A stretch of 5,430 nucleotides of DNA from Streptococcaceae bacterium. Lineage in GTDB: Bacteria; Bacillota; Bacilli; Lactobacillales; Streptococcaceae. The notes beneath the pieces were generated by a model that did not search any database, was not told the DNA's origin, and saw only the letters and a program-made list of their open reading frames with translations. The stretch is from contig CADFQU010000079.1 in the NCBI GenBank assembly GCA_902836505.1, positions 1 through 5,430 of the forward strand, given 5' to 3'. Below, piece by piece: positions 1 to 5,430 of this stretch; position 1 is the first letter of the stretch, and every line of letters starts with the position of its first letter. The position numbers and the translations under genes are program-made.

Positions 1-379
1 GCTCCATGAGGGCATCCGGTCGGTGAAGGAGGAGACTATCTAAGCGCTCGATCTGAAGACGCTCGAGGATACCGTCGACGGAGTCCAAAATATAGTCCTT
101 AGAAAAATCAAAATAGGTAAAGCCGTCTTTGCGAATCCCACACTTGGACTGGATCCACATCTGATCCCGAAGATCCGGACGGCGCTTGAGAACCTTACCC
201 AGCAGGACCTCACACTGGCCATCGCCATAGATGTCCGCCAGATCAAAGGTGTTGATCCCAATCGACAAGGCCGCCTCCACCAAGGCCTCCACCTCATCTT
301 CACTCATTTGGCTAATCCGCATCATCCCAAGGACAATCGTGGACAGACGCTCATTTTCAGCAAAGTCAATATAGTTCAT
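1..379 (-). CDS. Aldo/keto reductase, N-terminal 126 codons (runs off the window)
   Basis: This is the N-terminal part of an NAD(P)H-dependent aldo/keto reductase, a cytosolic TIM-barrel enzyme that reduces carbonyl groups to alcohols. Reading from the ATG at 379, the catalytic tetrad of the family is visible: Asp46 and Tyr51 in FDLADIYG, Lys79 in QSKCGI and His119 in LLLHRPD. The overall pattern resembles the YdhF-like branch; the family is usually about 300 residues, so less than half is present. The start is supported by an excellent ribosome site (AAAGGAGG, 385-392, 5 nt upstream) and by a near-consensus promoter just beyond it, so the gene is probably transcribed on its own. Its G+C content is about 53% in the first 240 bases by hand count, higher than the genes to its right. 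Substrate is unknown. Confidence is high for the family and low for any specific reaction. Confidence 0.5.
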   Translation of the reverse strand, partial: MNYIDFAENERLSTIVLGMMRISQMSEDEVEALVEAALSIGINTFDLADIYGDGQCEVLLGKVLKRRPDLRDQMWIQSKCGIRKDGFTYFDFSKDYILDSVDGILERLQIERLDSLLLHRPDALME

Positions 380-403
380 GTCCGCCTCCTTTTCTGTAGT
401 TCT

Positions 404-432
404 ATTGTAGTGAAAAGGCTTGCAAAAGTCAA
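404..432 (-). promoter_or_regulatory. Sigma-A-type promoter of the aldo/keto reductase gene
   Basis: On the minus strand a -35 box TTGACT (427-432) and a -10 box TACAAT (404-409) are separated by exactly 17 bp. Each box differs from consensus at one position. Transcription would start near 397, giving a leader of under 20 nt that contains little except the ribosome site. The sequence CTACA occurs twice, 11 bp apart, with one copy overlapping the -10 box. This could be a pair of regulator half-sites, but that is only a suggestion. Confidence 0.5.
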
Positions 433-445
433 TTTGAAATCAATA

Positions 446-469
446 AGCACTCAGCTGTAACTGAGGGCT
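446..469 (-). terminator. Stem-loop terminator after the three-paralogue cassette
   Basis: A 9-bp inverted repeat (446-454 with 461-469) has a 6-nt loop and one internal mismatch, and begins 21 nt after the TAA stop of the last paralogue. On the minus strand the stem is followed by a weak U-rich stretch (UAUUGAUUUC), so termination may be incomplete. It resembles the hairpin at 2454-2477 closely. It lies between the cassette and the promoter of the aldo/keto reductase gene, which fits a role in separating the two units. Confidence 0.5.
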
Positions 470-490
470 CTCACGTTGAAGTAGAATTTC

Positions 491-1102
491 TTATTCTTCC
501 TCGTCATCCAATTCCACTTCACCGTGGATTCGGATATATTCCTCACGTTTTCTATCCAACTCTTCCCAGAGTGGCTCATCAATAGCTTTCATTACTTTTA
601 TCTCTTCCAAGCTAATGTCAACCGCTTCATCGTAGGTCAAATGCAACAGATCTGCATGTTTCGTTTTAAATTCTTCAATGCTCAGCCATGTTTCCTTATC
701 ATCTTCGCTAATGTGACCACCAATGGCAGAGGCTACCTCAATTGCCATGATATAAAGAGCTCGCTTATCAACCGTTAGAATATCTTTATGAGTCGTGATG
801 ATTCGCAGATAGTCTCCTTTTTCTCGTCCATCACTTTCATAGGAATCTTCAAAATCCAATATTATATACTCGTATTTAAATGAATTCCACGGATTATCTC
901 CTATTTTAAAATCAGTTACCCCCCAACGCTCATCATTCGAAGAAAATTTATCCAAACTAACGCTAAAATAAAAATCATCATCACGTGCGTAAGAAAAACC
1001 AACCTGCACTCCCTTACGTTCCTTGAACCACATTTCCCAAGGAAATTCCATACAGGCTTGGTAAATACTAGTCTCGTAGTTGCCTTTTATATAAAGTTTC
1101 AC
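491..1102 (-). CDS. Uncharacterised acidic protein, third paralogue of the cassette (GTG start)
   Basis: This 203-residue protein belongs to a family I do not recognise. It has no signal peptide or membrane segment and looks cytosolic and acidic, ending in ELDDEEE. The N-terminal third (MKLYIK, then EMWFKER, then DDDFYF) looks beta-rich. The conserved core at about 95-171 contains KGDYLRI, LTVDKRALYIMAIE, GHISEDDKETW and LTYDEA, followed by EPLWEE and EEYIRIHG. Over that core about 52 of 77 residues match the middle paralogue by hand alignment. The start is GTG, overlapping the previous stop as GTGA. It is chosen because it aligns exactly with M-R/K-LYIK of both siblings and has GAGGA at a good distance; the nearby ATG at 1104-1106 is out of frame. 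It is the last gene of the unit. An immunity-type role is a guess from the tandem copies only. Confidence 0.5.
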   Translation of the reverse strand: MKLYIKGNYETSIYQACMEFPWEMWFKERKGVQVGFSYARDDDFYFSVSLDKFSSNDERWGVTDFKIGDNPWNSFKYEYIILDFEDSYESDGREKGDYLRIITTHKDILTVDKRALYIMAIEVASAIGGHISEDDKETWLSIEEFKTKHADLLHLTYDEAVDISLEEIKVMKAIDEPLWEELDRKREEYIRIHGEVELDDEEE

Positions 1103-1728
1103 TCATCTTCCTCATCGTCATAAATTCGTTCGCCATGGATAGCTATGTATTCTTCTCGAAGGCGTTCTTCCTCTTCCCATAGAGGATCTCTTACTGGTAT
1201 CATTGTCTTTAATTCTTCCAAACTAAGTTCAACCGCTTCATCATAAGTCAGTGAAAGAATATCCTTGTGCAACTCCTTAAAAGTCTCTACATCCACCCAG
1301 CTCTCTTTGTCATCCTCGCTAATCTGACCATCAATGGCAGAAGACACCTCGACTGCCATAATATACATAGCACGTTTGTCTACTGTTAAAACATCTGTAT
1401 GAGAAGATGCGATACGTAGATAATCCCCACGTTCTCTCCACTCTGTAATGAAAGTTTTTTCAAATTCAAGTGTTATACTCTCATATTCCAAAGACAACCA
1501 AGGATTACTAGGAATTATAAAAGGAGCCTTATCCCATCTTTCGTCAACTGAGGACCATTTGTGTAACCGAACACCAAAGTAAAAATCATCCTGTAACATA
1601 GCATCATCACCAACATTGGAGAAACTTATTTTCTTGCCATTCCGTTCCTTAAACCACATCTTCCAAACAAGCTCTCTAGTTGTGAAGTCTATTTTTTTCG
1701 TAAAATCACTTTTGATGTATAGTCTCAT
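1099..1728 (-). CDS. Uncharacterised acidic protein, second paralogue of the cassette
   Basis: This 209-residue protein is of the same unknown family as its two neighbours. Its N-terminus has MRLYIKSDF, then KMWFKER (24-30) and DDFYF. The core at about 100-176 has GDYLRI, LTVDKRAMYIMAVE, AIDGQISEDDKESW, LSLTYDEA and LEEL. The C-terminus has DPLWEEE, REEYIAIHGE and an acidic tail DDEEDE. It is closest to the third paralogue, sharing the NPW.S and DERW features that the first copy lacks or only partly keeps. No membrane segment or signal peptide is seen. The open frame extends to an ATG at 1794, but the start is placed at 1728. There MRLYIK aligns with both siblings and ATGA overlaps the upstream stop; the longer form would add 22 basic residues with no counterpart. 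The nearest GGAGG (1744-1748) is 15 nt away, so initiation probably depends on coupling. Function unknown. Confidence 0.5.
   Translation of the reverse strand: MRLYIKSDFTKKIDFTTRELVWKMWFKERNGKKISFSNVGDDAMLQDDFYFGVRLHKWSSVDERWDKAPFIIPSNPWLSLEYESITLEFEKTFITEWRERGDYLRIASSHTDVLTVDKRAMYIMAVEVSSAIDGQISEDDKESWVDVETFKELHKDILSLTYDEAVELSLEELKTMIPVRDPLWEEEERLREEYIAIHGERIYDDEEDE
1107..1113 (-). promoter_or_regulatory. Ribosome site deciding the GTG start of the third paralogue
   Basis: GAGGAAG on the minus strand lies inside the acidic-tail codons of the preceding gene, with its GAGGA core 6 nt before the GTG at 1102. This spacing, together with the conserved LYIK start of the family, supports GTG as the true start. 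Confidence 0.5.
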
Positions 1729-2333
1729 AAATCTGAGATATCGCCTCCATGTGCTAGTATATATTCTTTTCGACGAGTGGCTTCTTCCTCCCAAAGAGGG
1801 TCATCTACCACATCCATCATTTGAATTTCAGTCAAACTTCGTTCATTTGCTTCTTCAAAAGTTAGAGATAGAATAGCCTCGTGCTTTTTCCTAAACTCCT
1901 CGACTGTTAGCCATGTCTTCTTATTATCCTCGCTAATTTGCCCGTCAATCACCTTTGCAATCTCAAGTGCCATAATGTACATCGCGCGTCTATCAACTGT
2001 CAAAATTTCTAGATGGCTGGTTAAAATACGGAGATAGTCTCCCTTTTCATTATAATCTGTAGCAAATGCATCTTCAAAATTGATTTCAATACATTCCTTA
2101 ATATGTGAAAAGAGTCTTCGTACCCCTTCCTTTAGGGGGACACTAGACCATCTCTTATCGGCAGTGCCTTTCCTCAGGGATAAATTTACAGAAAAATCTT
2201 CTTGTAATGCATCATTGTCTCCTGCATTTGAGTAAGATACTTGCTTTTCTTCTGGAAACCACATTTTACCAGCTAGTTCCAAATAACCATAAGGTACTCT
2301 TTTTGTATAATCACCTTTGATATAGAGTCTCAT
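1725..2333 (-). CDS. Uncharacterised protein, first paralogue of the cassette
   Basis: This 202-residue protein is the promoter-proximal and most divergent of three tandem paralogues. It keeps the family frame: MRLYIKGDY at the N-terminus, KMWF at 23-26, KGDYLRI near 97-103, LTVDRRAMYIMALE at 111-124, VIDGQISEDNKKTW at 128-141, LSLTFEEA at 155-162, DDPLWEEE at 177-184 and KEYILAHGG at 189-197. It lacks the acidic tail and the NPW motif of the others, and has a different middle segment (about 64-90). No signal peptide or membrane helix is seen. The ATG is preceded by AAAGGA with only 3 nt between them, which is short for an efficient site. Its TGA overlaps the next start as ATGA. It is probably transcribed from the promoter at 2381-2409. 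I do not recognise the family; tandem divergence would suit an immunity or specificity role, but nothing here proves it. Confidence 0.5.
   Translation of the reverse strand: MRLYIKGDYTKRVPYGYLELAGKMWFPEEKQVSYSNAGDNDALQEDFSVNLSLRKGTADKRWSSVPLKEGVRRLFSHIKECIEINFEDAFATDYNEKGDYLRILTSHLEILTVDRRAMYIMALEIAKVIDGQISEDNKKTWLTVEEFRKKHEAILSLTFEEANERSLTEIQMMDVVDDPLWEEEATRRKEYILAHGGDISDL
1744..1748 (-). promoter_or_regulatory. Distant GGAGG before the second paralogue
   Basis: GGAGG is the only good anti-Shine-Dalgarno match ahead of the ATG at 1728, but 15 nt separate them, more than the usual 5-9. It lies within the HGGD codons of the upstream gene. The second paralogue therefore probably relies on ribosomes terminating at the overlapping ATGA. 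Confidence 0.5.
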
Positions 2334-2341
2334 TCGTCCTT

Positions 2342-2368
2342 TTCTCTACTTTCTCTACTCTCTCTATC
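2342..2368 (-). repeat. Three 9-bp purine-rich direct repeats in the cassette leader
   Basis: On the minus strand AGTAGAGAA occurs twice back to back (2351-2359, 2342-2350). A third degenerate unit precedes it (2360-2368, 6 of 9 matching). The block lies between the candidate promoter and the ribosome site, so it would be transcribed as an unstructured purine-only-like leader. It could act as a protein-binding site, an mRNA stability element or simply be slippage-generated. Confidence 0.5.
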
Positions 2369-2380
2369 TCCATCCATCAT

Positions 2381-2409
2381 ATCATAATTTAATAAAAAAT
2401 ACATGTTAG
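2381..2409 (-). promoter_or_regulatory. Candidate promoter of the three-paralogue cassette
   Basis: On the minus strand CTAACA (2404-2409, four of six matching TTGACA) lies 17 bp from TATGAT (2381-2386, one mismatch to TATAAT), in an AT-rich spacer. A second TATGAT overlaps at 2376-2381 but has no suitably spaced -35. Transcription would start near 2374, about 40 nt before the first paralogue. The position after the exporter terminator supports an independent unit; the -35 box is only moderate. Confidence 0.5.
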
Positions 2410-2453
2410 CATGAAGGAATATCGTTTTAAATAGCCCACTGATACATACTAAA

Positions 2454-2477
2454 AACCCTCAGCAGTATCTGAGGGCT
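2454..2477 (-). terminator. Intrinsic terminator of the exporter operon
   Basis: The minus strand has AGCCCTCAG, a 6-nt loop, then CTGAGGGTT running into a T-tract (2455-2451). The stem is 7 perfect pairs plus a G·U and an A·U pair. It starts 7 nt after the TAA stop of the permease gene, the classic place for a rho-independent terminator. It nearly matches the hairpin at 446-469. Confidence 0.5.
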
Positions 2478-2484
2478 TGATTGA

Positions 2485-3699
2485 TTAGCGATAACTCAAA
2501 GCTTTTTTGACTGTTTTGACCAAACCTAGATCATCTGTTTGTAAGATGAGGCTAGAATAGATTTTTCCAATGATCATGGTGCCTAGAAGCGTGAAGGCCA
2601 AGGCGATTCCGAATGAACCCCATGATTCAAGTCCACTTGCATAGCCATTGATGGTACGGAATGGCATGAAGAAAGTTGAAATGAATGGAATGTATGATCC
2701 AATCTTCAATAGAGGGACATCTCCTGCGCTACCCAAGGTAGTCACTCCAAAGAATCCAACCATCACCAACATCATCAGAGGAGAGAGGGCCTTCCCTGTA
2801 TCTTCAGGACGAGCAACTGTTGACCCTAGGAAAGCTGAAAGGACAACGTACATGAAGATTCCGAGAATGATAAAGAAGAAGGTGTTCAAGGAAATGGATT
2901 GTCCAATATGTTGGGTGATAGGAGAGTTTGGAGATAAAATATCTTTCACAAGCGGAATGGAATCTCTAAAGATCCAAACGCCTCCCAAACCGACTGCATA
3001 GATACCAATATGGGTAAAAATCACTCCGAATAGACCAATCATACGAGCATAGAAATAGTGAGTTGCGCGAATGCTTGAGAAGACCACTTCCATGATCTTG
3101 GTTCCTTTTTCACTGGCTACCTCTTGAGCAGTGATACTTGAATAAAAGATCAGAATCATGTAGAGAAGAAAACCGATTCCTCCAGCTACCATGGTCTGCA
3201 CCATTTTCAGTCCTTCTTTCTTCTCATCAATTTTTTCAGTCAATGAGACCTGTTGAGAAAGGGCTGTTAACTGCTCTTGGCTTAAGTCTGCTTTAGAAAC
3301 ATTAAGCATTTGTTGAACCTGACTCAATTTTGCCATGACGATTGATTTGAAACCTGGCTTCATGGCATCCTCACTCTGGTAGCGGGCCTCTAATTGGCCA
3401 TTCTTTTCTTCAACTGTGAGGATTCCCTTGATTTCTTCCTCTTTCATGGCCTTCTTAGCTGCTGCTTCATCCTTATAGTCAAAGGTCAAGCCATCGGTGT
3501 CTTTCAATCCTTCCTTGACAGGAGCTTGATCTGTAATCAAGGCGATGTTGCTTTTAGCAGAGGTAGATGAGCCAACGAAGTAGTTTATTCCGATCGTCAA
3601 TCCAATGAAGAGAAAGGGAGAAAGAACCATCAGGAAAAAGCTCCATGATTTCACTTGGCGTAAATAAGTTTCTTTGATAACAATCAGCATCTGTTTCAT
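2485..3699 (-). CDS. ABC-2 type exporter permease, NatB/YhaP-like
   Basis: This is the membrane subunit of an ABC exporter, 404 residues, normal for the NatB/YhaP group. It has one N-terminal helix (about 19-42), a large extracytoplasmic domain (about 43-165, rich in charged helices and Gln/Lys), then a cluster of helices near 168-190, 217-244, 272-293, 305-323, 333-347 and 363-385. The motif EKGTKIMEVVFSS at 197-209, just after the second helix, is typical of this family and marks the cytoplasmic coupling region. The ATG overlaps the stop of the ATPase gene as ATGA and has AGGAGT 6 nt upstream, so the two proteins are probably made in coupled amounts and work as a complex. Members are often labelled sodium exporters by analogy with Bacillus NatAB, but no substrate can be inferred. 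It is the last gene of the operon. Confidence 0.5.
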   Translation of the reverse strand: MKQMLIVIKETYLRQVKSWSFFLMVLSPFLFIGLTIGINYFVGSSTSAKSNIALITDQAPVKEGLKDTDGLTFDYKDEAAAKKAMKEEEIKGILTVEEKNGQLEARYQSEDAMKPGFKSIVMAKLSQVQQMLNVSKADLSQEQLTALSQQVSLTEKIDEKKEGLKMVQTMVAGGIGFLLYMILIFYSSITAQEVASEKGTKIMEVVFSSIRATHYFYARMIGLFGVIFTHIGIYAVGLGGVWIFRDSIPLVKDILSPNSPITQHIGQSISLNTFFFIILGIFMYVVLSAFLGSTVARPEDTGKALSPLMMLVMVGFFGVTTLGSAGDVPLLKIGSYIPFISTFFMPFRTINGYASGLESWGSFGIALAFTLLGTMIIGKIYSSLILQTDDLGLVKTVKKALSYR

Positions 3700-4589
3700 A
3701 CTTCTACTCCTGATTCTAATTTAAAGATTTCATCAATGGTTGGGGCTTGTTGGTCAAAGGTTGCTAGATAGCGCCCCTTGGTCAACTGGTCAAAGAGGTC
3801 TGGACCTGCTGTCTCATCATCCAATACCAACTTCCAAAGACCTTGCTTGGTCATGGTCACCTTGGTCACATGAGGCAATACTTCCAACTCCTCTTTACTG
3901 AAGTCATTGGATACGAAGAGACGAGTCTTCCCGAAGCTATTGCGAACTTCTTGTACGGGACCTGAAAGAATCACAGATCCATCACGAATCATAACCAACT
4001 CATCACAGAGTTCTTCCACATTGGTCATGACGTGGTCAGAGAAGATAATGGTCGCACCGCGTTCTTTTTCTTCAAAGATGACCTGCTTGAGCACTTCTGT
4101 ATTGACGGGATCCAGTCCACTAAATGGCTCATCTAAGATGATCAATTTTGGCTCATGGATCATGGTAATAATCAATTGAACCTTTTGCTGATTCCCTTTT
4201 GAAAGGCTCTTAATCTTATCGGTTAATTTCCCTTTTACTTGGAGCTTTTCCATCCAAATTGGAAGTTTCTCCTTGACCTCAGCAGTTGACATTCCTTTGA
4301 GATTAGCAAGGTAACGGACTTGCTCGTAGATAGTCAACTTAGGCATGAGGCTCCGCTCTTCTGGCAGGTAGCCGATTTCCTTATAGGTTTCTTGGCTAAT
4401 CGCTTTGCCATCCAATTGGATATCACCACTGTAGTCAAGGAAGCGAAGGATACTATGGAAGATGGTGGTCTTCCCTGCTCCGTTCTTCCCGATCAAACCT
4501 AAGATGGATCCTTTTTTCGCAGTCAAGTCAATGCCGAACAAGACCTGCTTCTTGCCAAAACTCTTTTCTAAATTTCTGATTTCTAACAT
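3696..4589 (-). CDS. ABC transporter ATP-binding protein, NatA/YhaQ-like
   Basis: This 297-residue cytoplasmic ATPase powers the neighbouring permease. All nucleotide-binding motifs are intact: Walker A GKNGAGKT (34-41), signature LSKGNQQKV (129-137), Walker B LIILDEP (149-155) with catalytic Glu154, D-loop SGLD (157-160) and switch His186. The Q-loop position carries Glu in GYLPEERSLMP (E77) rather than Gln, a form known in the NatA/YhaQ group and not a defect. Residues after about 215 form a C-terminal extension of the DUF4162 kind, common in ATPases paired with ABC-2 permeases. The ATG has AGAGGAG 6 nt upstream and lies 11 nt after the DUF3169 gene; its TGA overlaps the permease start. It probably works as a homodimer with two permease chains. 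Family and partner are clear; the substrate is not. Confidence 0.5.
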   Translation of the reverse strand: MLEIRNLEKSFGKKQVLFGIDLTAKKGSILGLIGKNGAGKTTIFHSILRFLDYSGDIQLDGKAISQETYKEIGYLPEERSLMPKLTIYEQVRYLANLKGMSTAEVKEKLPIWMEKLQVKGKLTDKIKSLSKGNQQKVQLIITMIHEPKLIILDEPFSGLDPVNTEVLKQVIFEEKERGATIIFSDHVMTNVEELCDELVMIRDGSVILSGPVQEVRNSFGKTRLFVSNDFSKEELEVLPHVTKVTMTKQGLWKLVLDDETAGPDLFDQLTKGRYLATFDQQAPTIDEIFKLESGVEV

Positions 4590-4600
4590 AGAAAACTCCT

Positions 4601-5374
4601 CTACTCTTTATAGTAACGTTTGGTAATCTTGTACTGAGAGACCAAGATATAGACATAAATCAGTGATACAACTACTAATGCTAACAAGATATCTGCCTGG
4701 AATGTAATGCCAACTAAGAATATCACCATTAAGGAAATCGGTAAGACATAATTGCTTAACTTGAAAACAATGTCGAAGTTTTCCTCATAGCAAATTTGTT
4801 TCTCTGCCTCATCCATCATGCTCATTATTAGTTCACGGACTTCTGCCCCACTAGCATTGCGTGGGATTGCTTTTCCATAAATCTGTTTAAACGTTTTTCG
4901 AAACTGATGTTCCAATCCAAAAGTAAGTAAAAGCAAACCAAGAAAAATAAGCGGGATGGTGTATTTCCCAAAAGCACCTGTTAGTTTTTCTTCATAGACT
5001 AGCTTTTGGCAAGAGAAGTAAATCACTAATAGATAGGGAACAATCATGACGCCTTTGAAAATCGTAGCCAAGTCATAGATTCTTCTCGTTTGACTTTCAT
5101 AACGGTAGGCTTCGTCCTCATCTTCTGCCTCATCCATCATCTGATAAGACTGGCGGGATGAGATGAGGTAGGTAGACGCAATCCCGAAAATCACCAGATA
5201 TAAAATGATTGACCCTATATAGAGCATATCTCGATCAAATAGCTTTTGGAATTCAATAGGATGGTCTGAACCAAAATAACCTGTCAAAAAGCCAATGATT
5301 AATCCTAAAAGGATCAAGGCCATGTTTCTCCAAAAACGAAAACGGGCTGACCTTTCTTTATACTTCTTTTTCAC
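4601..5374 (-). CDS. DUF3169-type six-helix membrane protein (GTG start)
   Basis: This 257-residue integral membrane protein resembles the DUF3169 family of Firmicutes, which has no established function and is typically found next to HTH regulators and ABC transporters. Predicted helices lie near 16-35, 50-72, 104-121, 138-154, 205-224 and 227-246, with a basic N-terminus (KKKYKERSARFRFWR) that should stay in the cytoplasm. The hexapeptide MMDEAE occurs twice, at 79-84 and 186-191, each in a cytoplasmic loop after a helix pair, suggesting an internal duplication. The start is GTG, two bases after the regulator's stop, with AGAGGA 6 nt upstream; the overlapping ATG at 5374-5376 is followed at once by TGA and cannot be used. 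It ends 11 nt before the ATPase gene. It may be an accessory or sensory partner of the exporter, which is inference from position. Confidence 0.5.
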   Translation of the reverse strand: MKKKYKERSARFRFWRNMALILLGLIIGFLTGYFGSDHPIEFQKLFDRDMLYIGSIILYLVIFGIASTYLISSRQSYQMMDEAEDEDEAYRYESQTRRIYDLATIFKGVMIVPYLLVIYFSCQKLVYEEKLTGAFGKYTIPLIFLGLLLLTFGLEHQFRKTFKQIYGKAIPRNASGAEVRELIMSMMDEAEKQICYEENFDIVFKLSNYVLPISLMVIFLVGITFQADILLALVVVSLIYVYILVSQYKITKRYYKE

Positions 5375-5376
5375 AT

Positions 5377-5430
5377 TTATTCCTCTCCCTCTACTAGACT
5401 AAAAACATTCTCCACCGGTTCCTTGAAAAT
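5377..5430 (-). CDS. C-terminus of a probable HTH transcriptional regulator (partial)
   Basis: Only the last 17 codons and the TAA stop are in the window, reading IFKEPVENVFSLVEGEE. An ending of the form IF..P.E..F is typical of short XRE-family regulators of about 65-70 residues, in which the segment follows the helix-turn-helix. Such a gene is the usual neighbour upstream of DUF3169. The frame stays open to the window edge and its stop lies 2 nt before the GTG of the next gene, so it is the first visible gene of the operon. It probably represses or tunes the exporter operon, but the DNA-binding part is outside the window. Confidence 0.5.
   Translation of the reverse strand: MFKEPVENVFSLVEGEE
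5381..5386 (-). promoter_or_regulatory. Ribosome site deciding the GTG start of the DUF3169 gene
   Basis: AGAGGA on the minus strand, inside the last codons of the regulator, is 6 nt before the GTG at 5374. It fixes the start at this GTG and suggests coupled translation across the 2-nt gap. Confidence 0.5.

Noticed and set aside
40..303. An 87-codon open frame on the same strand as the aldo/keto reductase
   Set aside because: It lies wholly within the reductase in another frame. Its product is rich in Arg, Ser and Trp with no family likeness, while the reductase frame has a complete catalytic tetrad.
400..414. CTACA direct repeat with 11-bp period over the reductase -10 box as an operator
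   Set aside because: Two 5-base matches occur easily by chance and one is part of the -10 box itself. There is no further support.
1729..1794. A longer form of the second paralogue starting at the ATG at 1794
   Set aside because: It would overlap the first paralogue by about 70 nt and add 22 residues with no counterpart in the siblings. The ATG at 1728 aligns exactly with their MRLYIK/MKLYIK starts.
2334..2484. A possible small gene or RNA gene in the gap between the exporter operon and the cassette
   Set aside because: The gap is explained by a terminator, a candidate promoter and a leader. No start codon with a ribosome site opens a separate frame of meaningful length.
2648..3001. A 117-codon plus-strand frame, and other plus-strand frames opposite the exporter and paralogue genes
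   Set aside because: They are antisense to well-supported genes. They have no convincing ribosome sites and no recognisable domains, so they look like shadows.
3696..4589. Glu instead of Gln at the Q-loop of the ATPase, considered as a sign of an inactive enzyme
   Set aside because: The GYLPEER form is usual in the NatA/YhaQ group, and Walker A, Walker B Glu, signature and switch His are all intact.

Overview
The window looks like a low-GC Firmicute chromosome, most probably a Streptococcus of the mitis/sanguinis type. This is inferred from strong AGGAGG-type ribosome sites, TTGACT/TACAAT-type promoters, short stem-loop terminators, tightly overlapping genes and an HTH regulator–DUF3169–ABC transporter cluster. 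No species marker is present. Every gene I can support lies on the minus strand, so transcription runs from high to low coordinates.

Region 1 (5430 to 2485) is the end of a four-gene operon. It holds the last 17 codons of a probable HTH regulator, a six-helix DUF3169-type membrane protein (GTG start), an ABC ATPase with all standard motifs, and a NatB/YhaP-type ABC-2 permease. The gaps are 2 nt and 11 nt, followed by an ATGA overlap, and a good intrinsic terminator (2454-2477) closes the unit. ATPase and permease should form one exporter. The DUF3169 protein is an unassigned membrane partner and the regulator probably controls the set. The substrate cannot be read from sequence.

Region 2 (2409 to 446) is a separate transcription unit with its own candidate promoter and an unusual purine-rich leader. 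It encodes three tandem paralogues of about 200 residues, joined by ATGA and GTGA stop/start overlaps. They are acidic, soluble-looking proteins of a family I do not recognise. All three share a strongly conserved core (GDYLRI, H, LTVD.RA.YIMA.E, I.G.ISED.K..W, DPLWEEE, EYI..HG). A hairpin very similar to the one that ends the exporter operon closes the unit, so the cassette sits between two near-copies of one terminator. This cassette is the most interesting part of the window. An immunity-type or defence-accessory role is possible but unproven, and no toxin gene is visible here.

Region 3 (432 to 1) holds a near-consensus promoter and the first 126 codons of an aldo/keto reductase with the full catalytic tetrad. 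Its base composition (about 53% G+C over the first 240 bases, hand count) is clearly higher than that of the paralogue cassette (about 40% over a 240-base sample). No stretch above 300 bases lacks a gene. The longest intergenic gaps are 2334-2484 and 380-490, and both are accounted for by promoters and terminators. I see no RNA genes, insertion sequences or CRISPR arrays.
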